From Silene conica (lineage: Eukaryota; Streptophyta; Magnoliopsida; Caryophyllales; Caryophyllaceae), in assembly GCA_029255685.2 (NCBI GenBank), contig CM055311.2, positions 57,619,048 to 57,683,047 on the forward strand: a stretch of 64,000 bases of DNA, in the 5' to 3' direction. Numbering within the stretch: position 1 is the stretch's first letter; every line of letters starts with the position of its first letter. Of this stretch, positions 38,049-47,989 are shown one piece after another. A program made the translations under genes and the position numbers. A model generated the notes under the pieces. The model was not told where the DNA came from. It did no database searches and saw nothing but the letters and a program-made list of their open reading frames with translations.

Positions 38049-39836
38049 TTTAATGCGTAGATACACACCTTTTAATGCGTAGATACACACCTTTTAATGC
38101 GTAGATACACACCTTTAAATGCGTAGATACACATGCCTAAATGCGTAGATACACACCTTTTAATGCGTAGATACACACCTTTAAATGCGTAGATACACAT
38201 GGCTAAATGCGTAGATACACATGTCTAAATGCGTAGATACACACCTTTAAATGCGTAAATACACATGGCTAAATGCGTAGATACACATGGCTAAATGCGT
38301 AGATACACATTGCTAAATGCGTAGATACACATGTCTAGTAGATACACACATTTAAATACGTAGATACACATGGCTAAATGCGTAGATACACATCTCTTAA
38401 CGCGTAGATACACATGTCTAAATGCGTAAATACACACCTTTAAATGCGTAGATACACATGGCTAAATGCGTAGATACACATGGTTAAATGCGTAAATACA
38501 CATCTCTAAATGCGTAGATACACATGTCTAAATGCGTAGATACACACCTTTAAATGCGTAGATACACATCTCTAAATGCGTAGATACACATCTTTAAATG
38601 CGTAGATACACATGTCTAAATGCGTAGATACACACCTTTAAATTCGTAGGTACACATGTCTAGTAGATACACACCTTAAATACGTAGATACACATGGCTA
38701 AATGCGTAGATACACATCTCTTAATGCGTAAATACACATCTTTAAATGCGTAGATACACACCTTTAAATGCGTAGATACACACCTTTAAATGCGTAGATA
38801 CACATGTCTAAATGCGTAGATACACATGGCTAAATGCGTAGATACACACACACCTTTAAATGCGTAGATACATATGTCTAGTTGATACACATCTTTAAAT
38901 ACGTAGATACACATGGCTAAATGCGTAGATACACATCTCTTAATGCGTAGATACACATGTCTAAATGCGTAGATACACATGTTTAAATGCGTAGATACAC
39001 ACCTTTAAATGCGTAGAAACACATGGCTAAATGCGTAGATACACATGTCTAGTAGATACACACCTTTAAATACGTAGATACACATGGCTAAATGTGTAGA
39101 TACACATCTCTTAATGTGTAGATACATATTTCTAAATGCGTAAATACACATCTCTAAATGCGTAAATGCACATGTTTTATTGCGTAGATACACATGACTA
39201 ATTGCGTAGATACACATCTCTAAATGCGTAGATACACATGTCTAAATCCGTAGATACACACCTTTAAATACGTAGATACACATCTAAATGTATAGATACA
39301 CATCTATACACATCTAAATGCGTAGATACACATGTCTAAATGCGTATATACTAACCATTAAATGCGTAGATCCACGTATCTTTAAATGCGTAGATACACA
39401 CTTATAAATGCATTGATACATATGGCCAAATGTGTAGATACACATCTCTAAATGCGTAGATACACACCTTTAAATGCGTAGATACACATGGCCAAATGTG
39501 TATATACACATCTCCAAATGCGTTGATATACATGTCATGTCTAAATGCGTTGATATACATGTCTAAATGCGTAGATACACAATTCTAAATGCGTAGATAC
39601 ACATGTTTAAATGCGTAGATACACCTTTAAATGTGTAGATACACATTTCTAAATGCGTAGATACACATGTTTGAATGCGTAGATACACATTTCTAAATGC
39701 GTAGATACACACCTCTAAATGTGTATATATACATCTTTAAATGCGTAGATACACACCTTTAAATGCGTAGATACACATGACTAAATGCGTAGATACACGT
39801 GTTTGAATGCGTAGATACACATGTCTAAATGCGTAT
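38049..39836 (-). repeat. 22-bp minisatellite, left arm
   Basis: About 80 copies of a 22-bp unit, AAATGCGTAGATACACA followed by a variable five bases (TGTCT, TGGCT, TCTCT or CCTTT). Deletions such as CATGTCTAGTAGATACAC recur several times, indicating higher-order amplification. Open frames run through the array only because of its composition. Confidence 0.93.
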
Positions 39837-40215
39837 CAATTTTTTATATATTGTATCAATTTTGTATCAATTTTTTTTTCTCAAAAATTTTTTTTCTCAA
39901 AAATTTTTTTTCGCAACTTTTTTTCCGAAATTTTTTTGTCTCGAAATTTTTTTCAAAACTTTTTTTTCTCCGAAATTTTTTCGAAACTTTTTTTTTCTCC
40001 GGATTTTTTTTACGAAATTTTTTTTCTCCAACTTTTTTTTCAAACCTTTTTTCTCCGATTTTTGTTCCGAATTTTTTTTTCTCGAGATTCTTTTTCTCGA
40101 AATTGTTTCTCCTCGACATTTTTTTTGAAGTATTTTTATCAATTTTTTTTTTCTCGAGATTTTTTTTTCTTTTTTTTTTCGTAATATTGTTTTGGAGAAC
40201 CCGTGATATTGTATT
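39837..40215 (+). repeat. T-rich central block of the foldback element
   Basis: Runs of T separated by CTCGAAA, CTCCGA or CTCAAAAA, ending in CGTAATATTGTTTTGGAGAA. The same block with that end is present inverted at about 42400-42600 and partly at 37980-38050. The element therefore holds three copies of the block, each adjoining an array. Confidence 0.85.
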
Positions 40216-42262
40216 GAGTAACATGTGTATCTACGCATTTAACCAAGCGTATATACACATTTAAAGGTGTGTATCTACACATTTAGAGATGTGTATTTAT
40301 GCAGTTAAAGGTATGCATCTACGCATTTAGACATGTGTATCTACGCAATTAAAAGTGTGTATCTACGCATTTAGACATGTGTATCTACGCATTCAAACAC
40401 GTGTATCTACGTATTTAAAGGCGTGTATCTACGCATTTAGTCATGTGTATCTACGCATTTAAAGGTGTGTATCTACGCATTTAAAGATGTATATATACAC
40501 ATTTAGAGGTGTGTATCTACGCATTTAGAGATGTGTATCTACGCATTCAAACATGTGTATCTACGCACTTAGAAATGTGTATCTACACATTTAAAGGTGT
40601 ATCTACGCATTTAAACATGTGTATCTACGCATTTAGACATGTGTATCTACGCATTTAGACATGTATATCTACGCATTTAAACATGTGTATCTACGCATTT
40701 AGCCATGTGTATCTACGCATTTAAAGGTGTGTATCTACGCATTAAGAGATGCGTATCTACGTATTTAAAAAGGTGTATCTACACATTTAGCCATGTGTAT
40801 CTACGCATTTAGAGATGTGTATCTACGCATTTAGTCATGTGTATCTACGTATTTAAAGGTATGTATCTACGCATTTAGCCATGTGTATCTACGCATTAAA
40901 AGATGTGTATTTACGCATTTAACCATGTGTATCTAAGCATTTAGATATGTGTATCTGCGCATTTAGCCATGTGTATCTACGCATTTAATGGTTAGTATAT
41001 ACGCATTTAGACATGTGTATCTACGCATTTAGATGTGTATAGATGTGTATCTACGCATTTAGATGTGTATCTACGTATTTAAAGGTGTGTATCTACGGAT
41101 TTAGACATGTGTATCTACGCATTTAGAGATGTGTATCTACGCAATTAGTCATGTGTATCTACGCATTTAGCCATGTGTATCTATGCATTCAGAGATGTGT
41201 ATCAACGCATTTAGAGATGTGTATCTACGCATTCAGAAATGTGTATCTACGCAATAAAACATGTGTATTTACGCATTTAGAGATGTGTATCTACGCATTT
41301 AGAGATATGTATCTACGCATTAAGAGATGTGTATCTACGCATTTAGAGATGTGTATCTACGCATTTAGAGATATGTATCTACGCATTAAGAGATGTGTAT
41401 CTACGCATTTAGCCATGTGTATCTACGTATTTAAAGGTGTGTATCTACTAGACATGTGTATCTACGCATTTAGCCATGTGTATCTACGCATTTAGAAATG
41501 TGTATCTACGCATTTAGAGGTGTGTATCTATGCATTTAGACATGTGTATCTACGCATTCAAACACGTGTATGTACGCATTTAGACATGTGTATCTACGCA
41601 TTTAGAGATGTGTATCTATACATTTAGAGGTGTATATCTACGCATTTAAACATGTGTATCTATGCATTCAAACATGTGTATCTACGCATTTAGACATGTG
41701 TATCTACGCATTTCGTCATGTGTATCTACGCACTTAGAGGTGTGTATCTACGCATTTAGAGATTTGTATCTATGCATTTAGACATGTGTATCTACGCATT
41801 TAGACATGTGTATCGACGCATTAAGAGATGTGTATCTATGCATTTACCCATGTGTATCTACGTATTTAAACATGTGTATCTACGCAGTTAATGATGTGTA
41901 TCTACGTATTTAGAGATGTGTATCTACGCATTTAGACATGTGTATCTACGCATTTAAAGGTGTGAATCTACGCATTTAGAGATGTGTATCTACGCATTTA
42001 GATATGTGTATCTACGCATTAAGAGATGTGTATCTATGCATTTAGTCATGTGTATCTGCGTATTTAAAGGTGTGTATCTACTAGACATATGTATCTACTC
42101 ATTTACCCATGTGTATCTAGGCATTTAAAGGCGTGTATCTACGCATTTAGACATGTGTATCTACGCATTTAGAGATGTGTATCTACGCATTTAACCATGT
42201 GTATTTATCAATTTAGCCATGTGTATCTACGCATTTAAAGGTGGATATCTACGCATTTAGAC
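40216..42262 (+). repeat. 22-bp minisatellite, right arm (inverted relative to the left arm)
   Basis: About 90 copies of TGTGTATCTACGCATTTA plus a variable four bases, the reverse complement of the left-arm unit. The two arrays can pair as a hairpin of roughly 1.8 kb per arm. Confidence 0.93.
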
Positions 42263-42734
42263 ATGAAAATGGCCTAATCCAATCCTAAACCCTTCCCTTC
42301 CTATATTCGTTTAAATAGGATAAAAAATCAAAAGACACCCAAAAGGGAAAGAGTGAACCCCTTTTTGGTGACCGGGTATCCTAAAACGGGATGAGAAATG
42401 GTTACTCAATACAATATCATGGGTTCTTCAAAACAATATTACGAAAAAAAAGAAAAAAAAAATTCGAAAAAAATAAAGAAAAAAAAATTTGAGAAAAATA
42501 CATTTCGAGAAAAAAAATTTCGAGAAGAAAAAAATTCGGAAAAAAACATTTCGAGAAAAAAAATTACGAAAAAAAATATTTCGAGAAAAAGTCATTAACA
42601 AGGTAAACAAAGAAGGAGCTAGAAAAATAAATAAGAAATTTATGCGAAACGAGTATACCTGTTAAGTTAATTCAAAACAAAGTATAAAACTATATTAATA
42701 AAATAAAATATGATTATAATCAATGAGGTTGTTG

Positions 42735-42863
42735 TAGAACAATGGTTAAGGTATTAGTCTATTGATCTGGAGGTACTGGGTTCGACTCCTGCCGCTGATG
42801 TCTTTTTTTTTTATTAAATCTAACCAAAAAGTCACGGGTTCGCGGGGTCGCGGGTTCGACCCC
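42735..42863 (+). other. two tRNA-like modules in the right foldback arm
   Basis: A stretch with AGAACAATGGTTAAGGTA, then an anticodon-arm-like GTCTATTGATCTGGAGGT, then GGGTTCGACTCC (box B at 42779-42789) has the order and spacing of a tRNA lacking a clear acceptor stem. A second box B, GGTTCGACCCC, is at 42853-42863. They mirror the left-arm modules. Confidence 0.45.
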
Positions 42864-43002
42864 CACTGGAGTAGTGTTTGGTTTTTTTGTTGAAATTGTA
42901 CATTATCCACGTGGCATCATCTCATGGTTTTTCTTGTTGATCTAATGGTTCTTATAGTAGACCTCAATCCTCATTTAAGATCATAGACCTCACATGATGC
43001 AA

Positions 43003-43020
<18 letters not shown>

Positions 43021-43082
<62 letters not shown>
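43021..43082. repeat. (TA)n microsatellite between two inverted-repeat elements
   Basis: About 30 TA units separate the foldback element from the hairpin element that follows. Similar tracts bound every element in this cluster. Confidence 0.95.
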
Positions 43083-43083
<1 letters not shown>

Positions 43084-43086
<3 letters not shown>

Positions 43087-43470
43087 GGGTTGGGATCCGG
43101 TGAGAACTGCCTTACAATGAGAACCGGTGAGAACTCTTCCTTACGGAGTTTTTTAAAAAAAATTAATGACATAATTGGATTCGGCATGGAATTTTATGGT
43201 CAGAGAACATATTTCTTGGTCTTGAAAATAAATACTAGTGGCGGAAAAATGATAGATACGAAAAAATAGATAGTAGGTGCATGCAAATAAATAAAACGTA
43301 TCTCACCTTGATTTCCGTCACTAGTATTTATTTTCTAGACCAAGAAGTATGTTCTCTAGCTATAAAATGTCATGCCGAATCCAATTATGTCATTAATTTT
43401 TTTTAAAAAAGTCCTTAAGGTAGAGTTCTCACAAAGTTCTCATTGTAAGGTGGTTCTCACCGGATCTCAG
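43084..43470. mobile_element. hairpin MITE with about 175-bp TIRs bounded by (TA)n
   Basis: The left half (GGGATCCGGTGAGAACTGCC, then CCTTACAATGAGAACC, then GACATAATTGGATTCGGCAT, then AAATAAATACTAGTG) is repeated inverted in the right half, leaving a spacer of only a few dozen bases. The terminal GATCCGGTGAGAAC is shared with the two larger elements that follow. Confidence 0.82.
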
Positions 43471-43493
43471 GTATATATATATACATATATATA

Positions 43494-44701
43494 TAGAGGC
43501 AAGATCCGGTGAGAACGATCATTCAGTGCACACGGTGAGAACGAATCTCATCCCTTAGATTAATAAAAATCAATAATTCATGTTATGTGCCATTAATAAA
43601 CGCATACACTGCCTCATTCCCTATCACGTTCATTCCTAGTTTCCCACCCACCACTGCTCTAAAATAAGCGAAATTACGTTGAGAGGCAGCCTTGTAAATT
43701 ACAAATTACGACCACCCACCAACATATTATGATGTTGAATATTTAGAAAAGATTATAGGCATGAATTAGATGTTGTTCATCACTTACCCACCCACCAACA
43801 TAACACCGCCTAACCCACCCAAAGCCCTGCCTTTTGTAAAATCATCTCCCCACAACCGCCTTAAAATATTCTGCCTTGTACATTACTGCCTAACCCACTA
43901 CCGCCTTAAAATGTATTTATTCCGTCAAAAAATGTATTTAGGTTTAACTAAAAAAATGTATCAAATCCGTTAAAAAAAATGTATCTAGGTTTATGTAAAA
44001 AAGTAAAAAAAAAAAATATCTAGTCCGTAAAAAAATGTATCTAGGTTTATGTAAAAAAAAAAAAAAAAAATGTATCTACACCTTCAAAAAATGTATCTAG
44101 GTTTATGTAAAAAAAGTAAAAAAATGTATATACTCCGTCAAAAAATGTATCTAGGTTTACGTAAAAAAGTAAAAAAAATGTATCTACTCCTTCAAAAAAT
44201 GTATCTAGGTTTATGTAAAAAAAGTAAAAAAAATGTATCTAATTCGTCAAAAAATGTATCTAGGTTTACGTAAAAAAGTAAAAAAAAAAAATGTAACTAC
44301 TACTTCAAAAAATGTATCTAGGTTTATGTAAAAAAAGTAAAAAAAAATGTATCTAGTTTTTCAAAAAATGTATCTAGGTTTATGTAAAAAGAGAAAAAAA
44401 ATGTATCTACTCCGTCAAAAAATGTATCTAGGTTTACGTAAAAAAGTAAAAAAAATGTATCTACTCCGTCAAAAAAATGTATATAGGTTTACGTAAAAAG
44501 GTAAAAAAAAAAAAGTATTTACTCCGTAAAAAAATGTATCTAAGTTTGTGTAAAAAGGTTAAAAAAAAAAATTATTTACTCCGTCAAAAAATCTATCTAG
44601 AATGTGGGTTGTGGGTATTTCTTAACCGTTGATTGTGTTTTAATCCAACGGACGTGACTCATTCTCACCGTATGCACCGTATAATCGTTCTCACCCGATC
44701 C

Positions 44702-44704
<3 letters not shown>
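43494..44704. mobile_element. (TA)n-bounded element with GATCCGGTGAGAACG termini and an internal minisatellite, 1.2 kb
   Basis: It starts GAGGCAAGATCCGGTGAGAA and ends GTTCTCACCCGATCC, inverted over the outer motif. The subterminal ACGGTGAGAACGAAT and ATTCTCACCGTATGCACCGT are inverted too. The right half holds the GTATCTAGG/GTATCTACTCCGTC minisatellite. No gene was found; the Pro-rich open frame at 43770-43973 runs into the minisatellite. Confidence 0.75.
43917..44600 (+). repeat. minisatellite of alternating GTATCTACTCCGTC and GTATCTAGGTTTATG units
   Basis: Units AAAAAATGTATCTAGGTTTA-TGTAAAAAAGT and AAAAAATGTATCTACTCCGTC alternate about a dozen times with varying A-run lengths. The same repeat fills the element at 44781-56086. 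Confidence 0.9.

Positions 44705-44705
<1 letters not shown>

Positions 44706-44778
<73 letters not shown>
44706..44778. repeat. (TA)n microsatellite between two related elements
   Basis: About 35 TA units separate two elements that both carry GATCCGGTGAGAAC ends. Confidence 0.95.
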
Positions 44779-44781
<3 letters not shown>

Positions 44782-45449
44782 GGGCAAGATCCGGTGAGAA
44801 CGAACATTCGGTGAGAACGGGGAGAACGAATCTCCTCCCTTGAATTAACAGAAATCAATGGCCCCCATATATTACCAATCTCACACTCCCACTATCAGAC
44901 CCACAAACTCACAATGTCACATTAATAAAACTTCTAGTTATTCACATACGAGCTCCTAAGCCACCGTCAAAATACACAACCCCAATAAACAACCTAGCTA
45001 TCGTCGTTCCCACTAGAGACACCACCGTCGATCACCACCTCTTTCGGCGACGATTGCAAATTAAATCGACCTGCATCTTTCTTCGTCCGTGCACTACGTC
45101 GGAAATACATTTTAATTGGGCTATTTATGAAGTTACAGAGTAGCTTGCAATTAAAATGGGTTAATTATTAAGCTAGAGTAGGATTATAAATAATAATTAT
45201 CCTTTTTGAATTGATTTGATTGGAAAAGAATGAAATCTGTTAATCGTATTATTGTTGTTGTAGTAGTATATGCCTTACATAAGTTACATTGAGGGGGAAA
45301 AATGATGGTTTGTTTTTATCAAAGAGAGGATGCGTGATGGATGGAGAAAATGGCTGGTATTTGGTAATTTGATTAGGAGTTACCGAGTGATTAGCAAATT
45401 AGGGTGTATTTTCTCTTCAAAACATTATAAAAATTATCAATGCACTAGT

Positions 45450-45663
45450 TATACTACTAAAATATTTAGTCCGTAAAAAATGTATCTAGATTTAAGTAAA
45501 AATTGTATCTACCCGTCAAAAAATGTAACTAAGTTTGTGTAAAAAAGTACAAAAAAATGTATCTCATCCGTCAAAAAATGTATCTCATCCATAAAAAAAA
45601 TGTATCTAGGTTTAGTAAAAAAAATGTATCTACTCCGTCAAAAAATGTATCCAGGTTAGTATT
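45450..45663 (+). repeat. minisatellite, left part, interrupted by the chromovirus
   Basis: The same GTATCTACTCCGTC/GTATCTAGG units as at 43917-44600. The array resumes at 55213 on the other side of the retrotransposon. Confidence 0.85.
45659..45663. other. target-site duplication of the chromovirus, left copy
   Basis: GTATT directly before the TGTAACAC end of the LTR. The matching GTATT is at 55213-55217 directly after the other LTR. Confidence 0.9.
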
Positions 45664-47771
45664 TGTAACACCCCCAGTTATTTAAGGGCCTGTACTAGGA
45701 CTCCTCAGATAAATACGGGTGTTACCATCTCGGTTTCCCGAGGCAGTAGATACAAAGGAAGATAAACAGTACTTTAAATAAAGTTAACTCAAAACATGTT
45801 CTTACATCCGTGTCCAAAGGTCTTAACAAAATAAATAAAGTACAACTCTTATAAAACTGACTAAGGTGATCTAGACATCTAAACTGGTCTGGATCCAAGC
45901 TCTTCCTCCCGTAGCTCCCCCTTAGTCTCAGCCACCTGTCAATCTGCTCCCCAATAGTTGGTTCATCACAGGTGATCACGAATACACAGGGTCAACCACG
46001 AGGTTGAGTAGGGAAAAGAATAAGTATAACAATATAGTAAACTCCGCACCGATCCAACGCCAATTAAACTCCGCACCGATCCAACGCCATATATATATAC
46101 TCCGCACCGATCCAACACCATATATACTCCGCACCGATCCAACACCATATATACTCCGCACCGATCCAACTCCGTATCACAAAACAATAGAATATATATA
46201 TGCACATCATAATAATATCTCAACATAGTACAAACAGCACAAAATAACGATCTCATGATATTATATCGTAAACACGTTTAACACCAAGGATGATAGATCA
46301 CACATTATTATAAACCAGTATTTTCCCCTACCTGAAATAGCAGGAACGCAGATCAAACCAAAGCTTGCCTAGAAATGTTCCACACGAAACCCGCTACCTA
46401 AACAAATATTATATAATTAATAAACACCCTAATTCTCGAAATACGTATGCATACTCTATTTATAGAAACCCCCTATAAATAGAAAGCTTCCTAACAACGA
46501 GGTTACCCAAAATAGCAACCTTCCAAAAATAGTAACTTCTAAAAATAATACTTTGATTTGAAATTCAAACGATAAATACACTCATTAAAACCATATCAAA
46601 TAATATCTTCACCATAATTACCAACATATTCATAAATGACAAAATAACAAAAACAATACTAATAATAATATTAATAAGGATAATAATAATAACAATAATA
46701 ATAATAATAATAATAATAAAAATAACAAAAATCATGTCTTACACTAAAACGAACCCAGCAGCCCCCTAAAACCCGACTTCACCTTTACCATGACTTCGAA
46801 CCACCACCCGCACCTAAACCACCACATCGGCCACCAGCAGACCACCCCTTCCGACACAGCCAACTCCCCACGACATCCCTGACACCACCGAACCACTCGA
46901 CGGCCGCCGGCGAGTCAGACCAGCGCCCAACAACCAGGTCTGACTCCCGCCTAGACTCCCTGTACCTACACCTTCAGACTACCATCGACGCAACAACCAC
47001 CATCAACACCCCCTGTAACTGACACCCCGACACACCCTGACACACGTACAAGACACTGTGGTGGTACCACCGCGTCGACCTCCCCCGAGTCAACGGTGGT
47101 ACCACCCCCAAACTCCTTCCCTGAGCACACCTTCCCACGACTCAAACAAACACCTTGCAAACTGCGTGACAAACACCCCTCTTACAAAGATACCGACGCA
47201 CTACAACCAACACAAACACCACCCTGACACCCCTTAGACACCCAGCAACACAAGACAACCTAGCCAGACCACCACAGCCAGACGCCACCCTACAACAGAC
47301 TCGACAAAAAGCTACATACCAACGTGATAAAAATAACGACAGTGGCTTACCTGTCTTCAGATCGGAATTCTGGGCAACCGTGAAGGTGGTGGTGGCAGTG
47401 AAGACTCTCCTTCTCTTCTGTGTGGTGGCGGCAGTAGGTTTAGGGTGTCAAACGTGTCTGGGCTAGGTCAGAAGTGAGGTCTTTTTACAGTCCAAAATGA
47501 CGGCAGGGAGGGTTTATACGTGAGGTGTGAGTTTGTGAGTGGCTAGGGTTGCGTTTAGGGTTTGTCAAACGTGTGGGCTGTTGTCTTTGCACAACTAACG
47601 AGGCCCAAGACTCTACCCTTTGGTCTCGTGTTCGAACCCCACTAAGGCATACAACACAATTAAATCATATAAACATGTACACCTATCAAATAATACATCG
47701 CTGTAGTTTAAAACTATCTTTTCGTCGCGAAACAAGCTCAATTATCGTAACGAAATTATACGGGTATTACA
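45664..47771 (-). mobile_element. 3' LTR of the chromovirus, 2108 bp
   Basis: TGTAACACCCCC...GGGTATTACA on the plus strand. It is nearly identical to 53090-55212: differences seen are one base near 46437, one near 47584 and 15 fewer bases in the ATT/AAT microsatellite near 46690-46720. It includes a five-copy tandem repeat (46045-46170) and a B-box-like GTTCGAACCCC near 47630. Confidence 0.93.
46045..46172. repeat. five-copy tandem repeat in the LTR
   Basis: ACTCCGCACCGATCCAACRC is repeated five times with AT-rich spacers (CAATTAA or CATATATATA). The identical array is at 53471-53598 in the other LTR. The position in the LTR would allow a role as an enhancer array, but that is inference. Confidence 0.85.
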
Positions 47772-47790
47772 GTCTTCCCCCCTTAAAATG
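47772..47790 (-). other. polypurine tract of the chromovirus
   Basis: On the minus strand CATTTTAAGGGGGGAAGAC ends directly at the 3' LTR start TGTAATACCC. It is nearly identical to the tract at 1478-1495. Confidence 0.85.
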
Positions 47791-47926
47791 AACTTCGTCC
47801 CGAAGTTCAACAACGCCCAGGTGACAAAACGTACTAGGAACATAAAACATCATAAAAGGCTCACTCAAATCACAGAATGTTATATTCCACCCCCCTTAAA
47901 GAAAAGTTACGTCCGCGTAACTTACC

Positions 47927-47989
47927 TCAATCGAACAAATGCGGATAACGCTCCCTTATAACTGCCTCCGGCTCCCATGTAGCCTCCTC
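47927..47989 (-). pseudogene. chromodomain tail left beyond an in-frame TAG
   Basis: After the TAG the same frame stays open for exactly 20 codons to TGA (47927-47929). These codons still encode the conserved EEATWEPE-type end of a chromovirus chromodomain. Only a single codon separates the two parts. Whether the TAG is a private mutation or read through is unknown. Confidence 0.75.

Larger units (their letters stand above)
37451..43020. mobile_element. giant foldback-type inverted-repeat element (5.6 kb) bounded by (TA)n
   Basis: The left end (GA)n-TTGCATCATGTGAGGTCTAT and the right end (ATAGACCTCACATGATGCAA-(CT)n) are inverted copies. The match continues inward through GATGATGCCACGTGGATAAT and beyond. 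Next inside each arm come tRNA-like modules, a T-rich TTTTTTCTCGAAA block, and a 22-bp minisatellite array that runs in opposite orientation in the two arms. A (TA)n tract lies just outside each end. No transposase is present. This is the structure of a foldback element; mechanism and superfamily are unknown. Confidence 0.8.

Noticed and set aside
39807..40264. Phe- and Ser-rich open frames on one strand and Lys-rich frames on the other
   Set aside because: They are translations of T-rich TTTTTTTCTCGAAA repeats; all frames are open and no domain is visible.
38049..42262. Regular direct repeats resembling a CRISPR array, and open frames running through them
   Set aside because: The 22-bp units are contiguous with no unique spacers, no cas genes exist, and the genome is a plant. 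The repeated-peptide frames follow from the repeat composition and occur on both strands.
46004..46256. Frames such as repeated VGSVRSIYG-like peptides in the LTR
   Set aside because: They are read through the five-copy LTR repeat, occur identically in both LTRs and have no coding support.
47590..47650. A tRNA gene suggested by GTTCGAACCCC in the chromovirus LTR
   Set aside because: Only a B-box-like motif is visible; the arms do not form a cloverleaf and the sequence is part of both LTRs.
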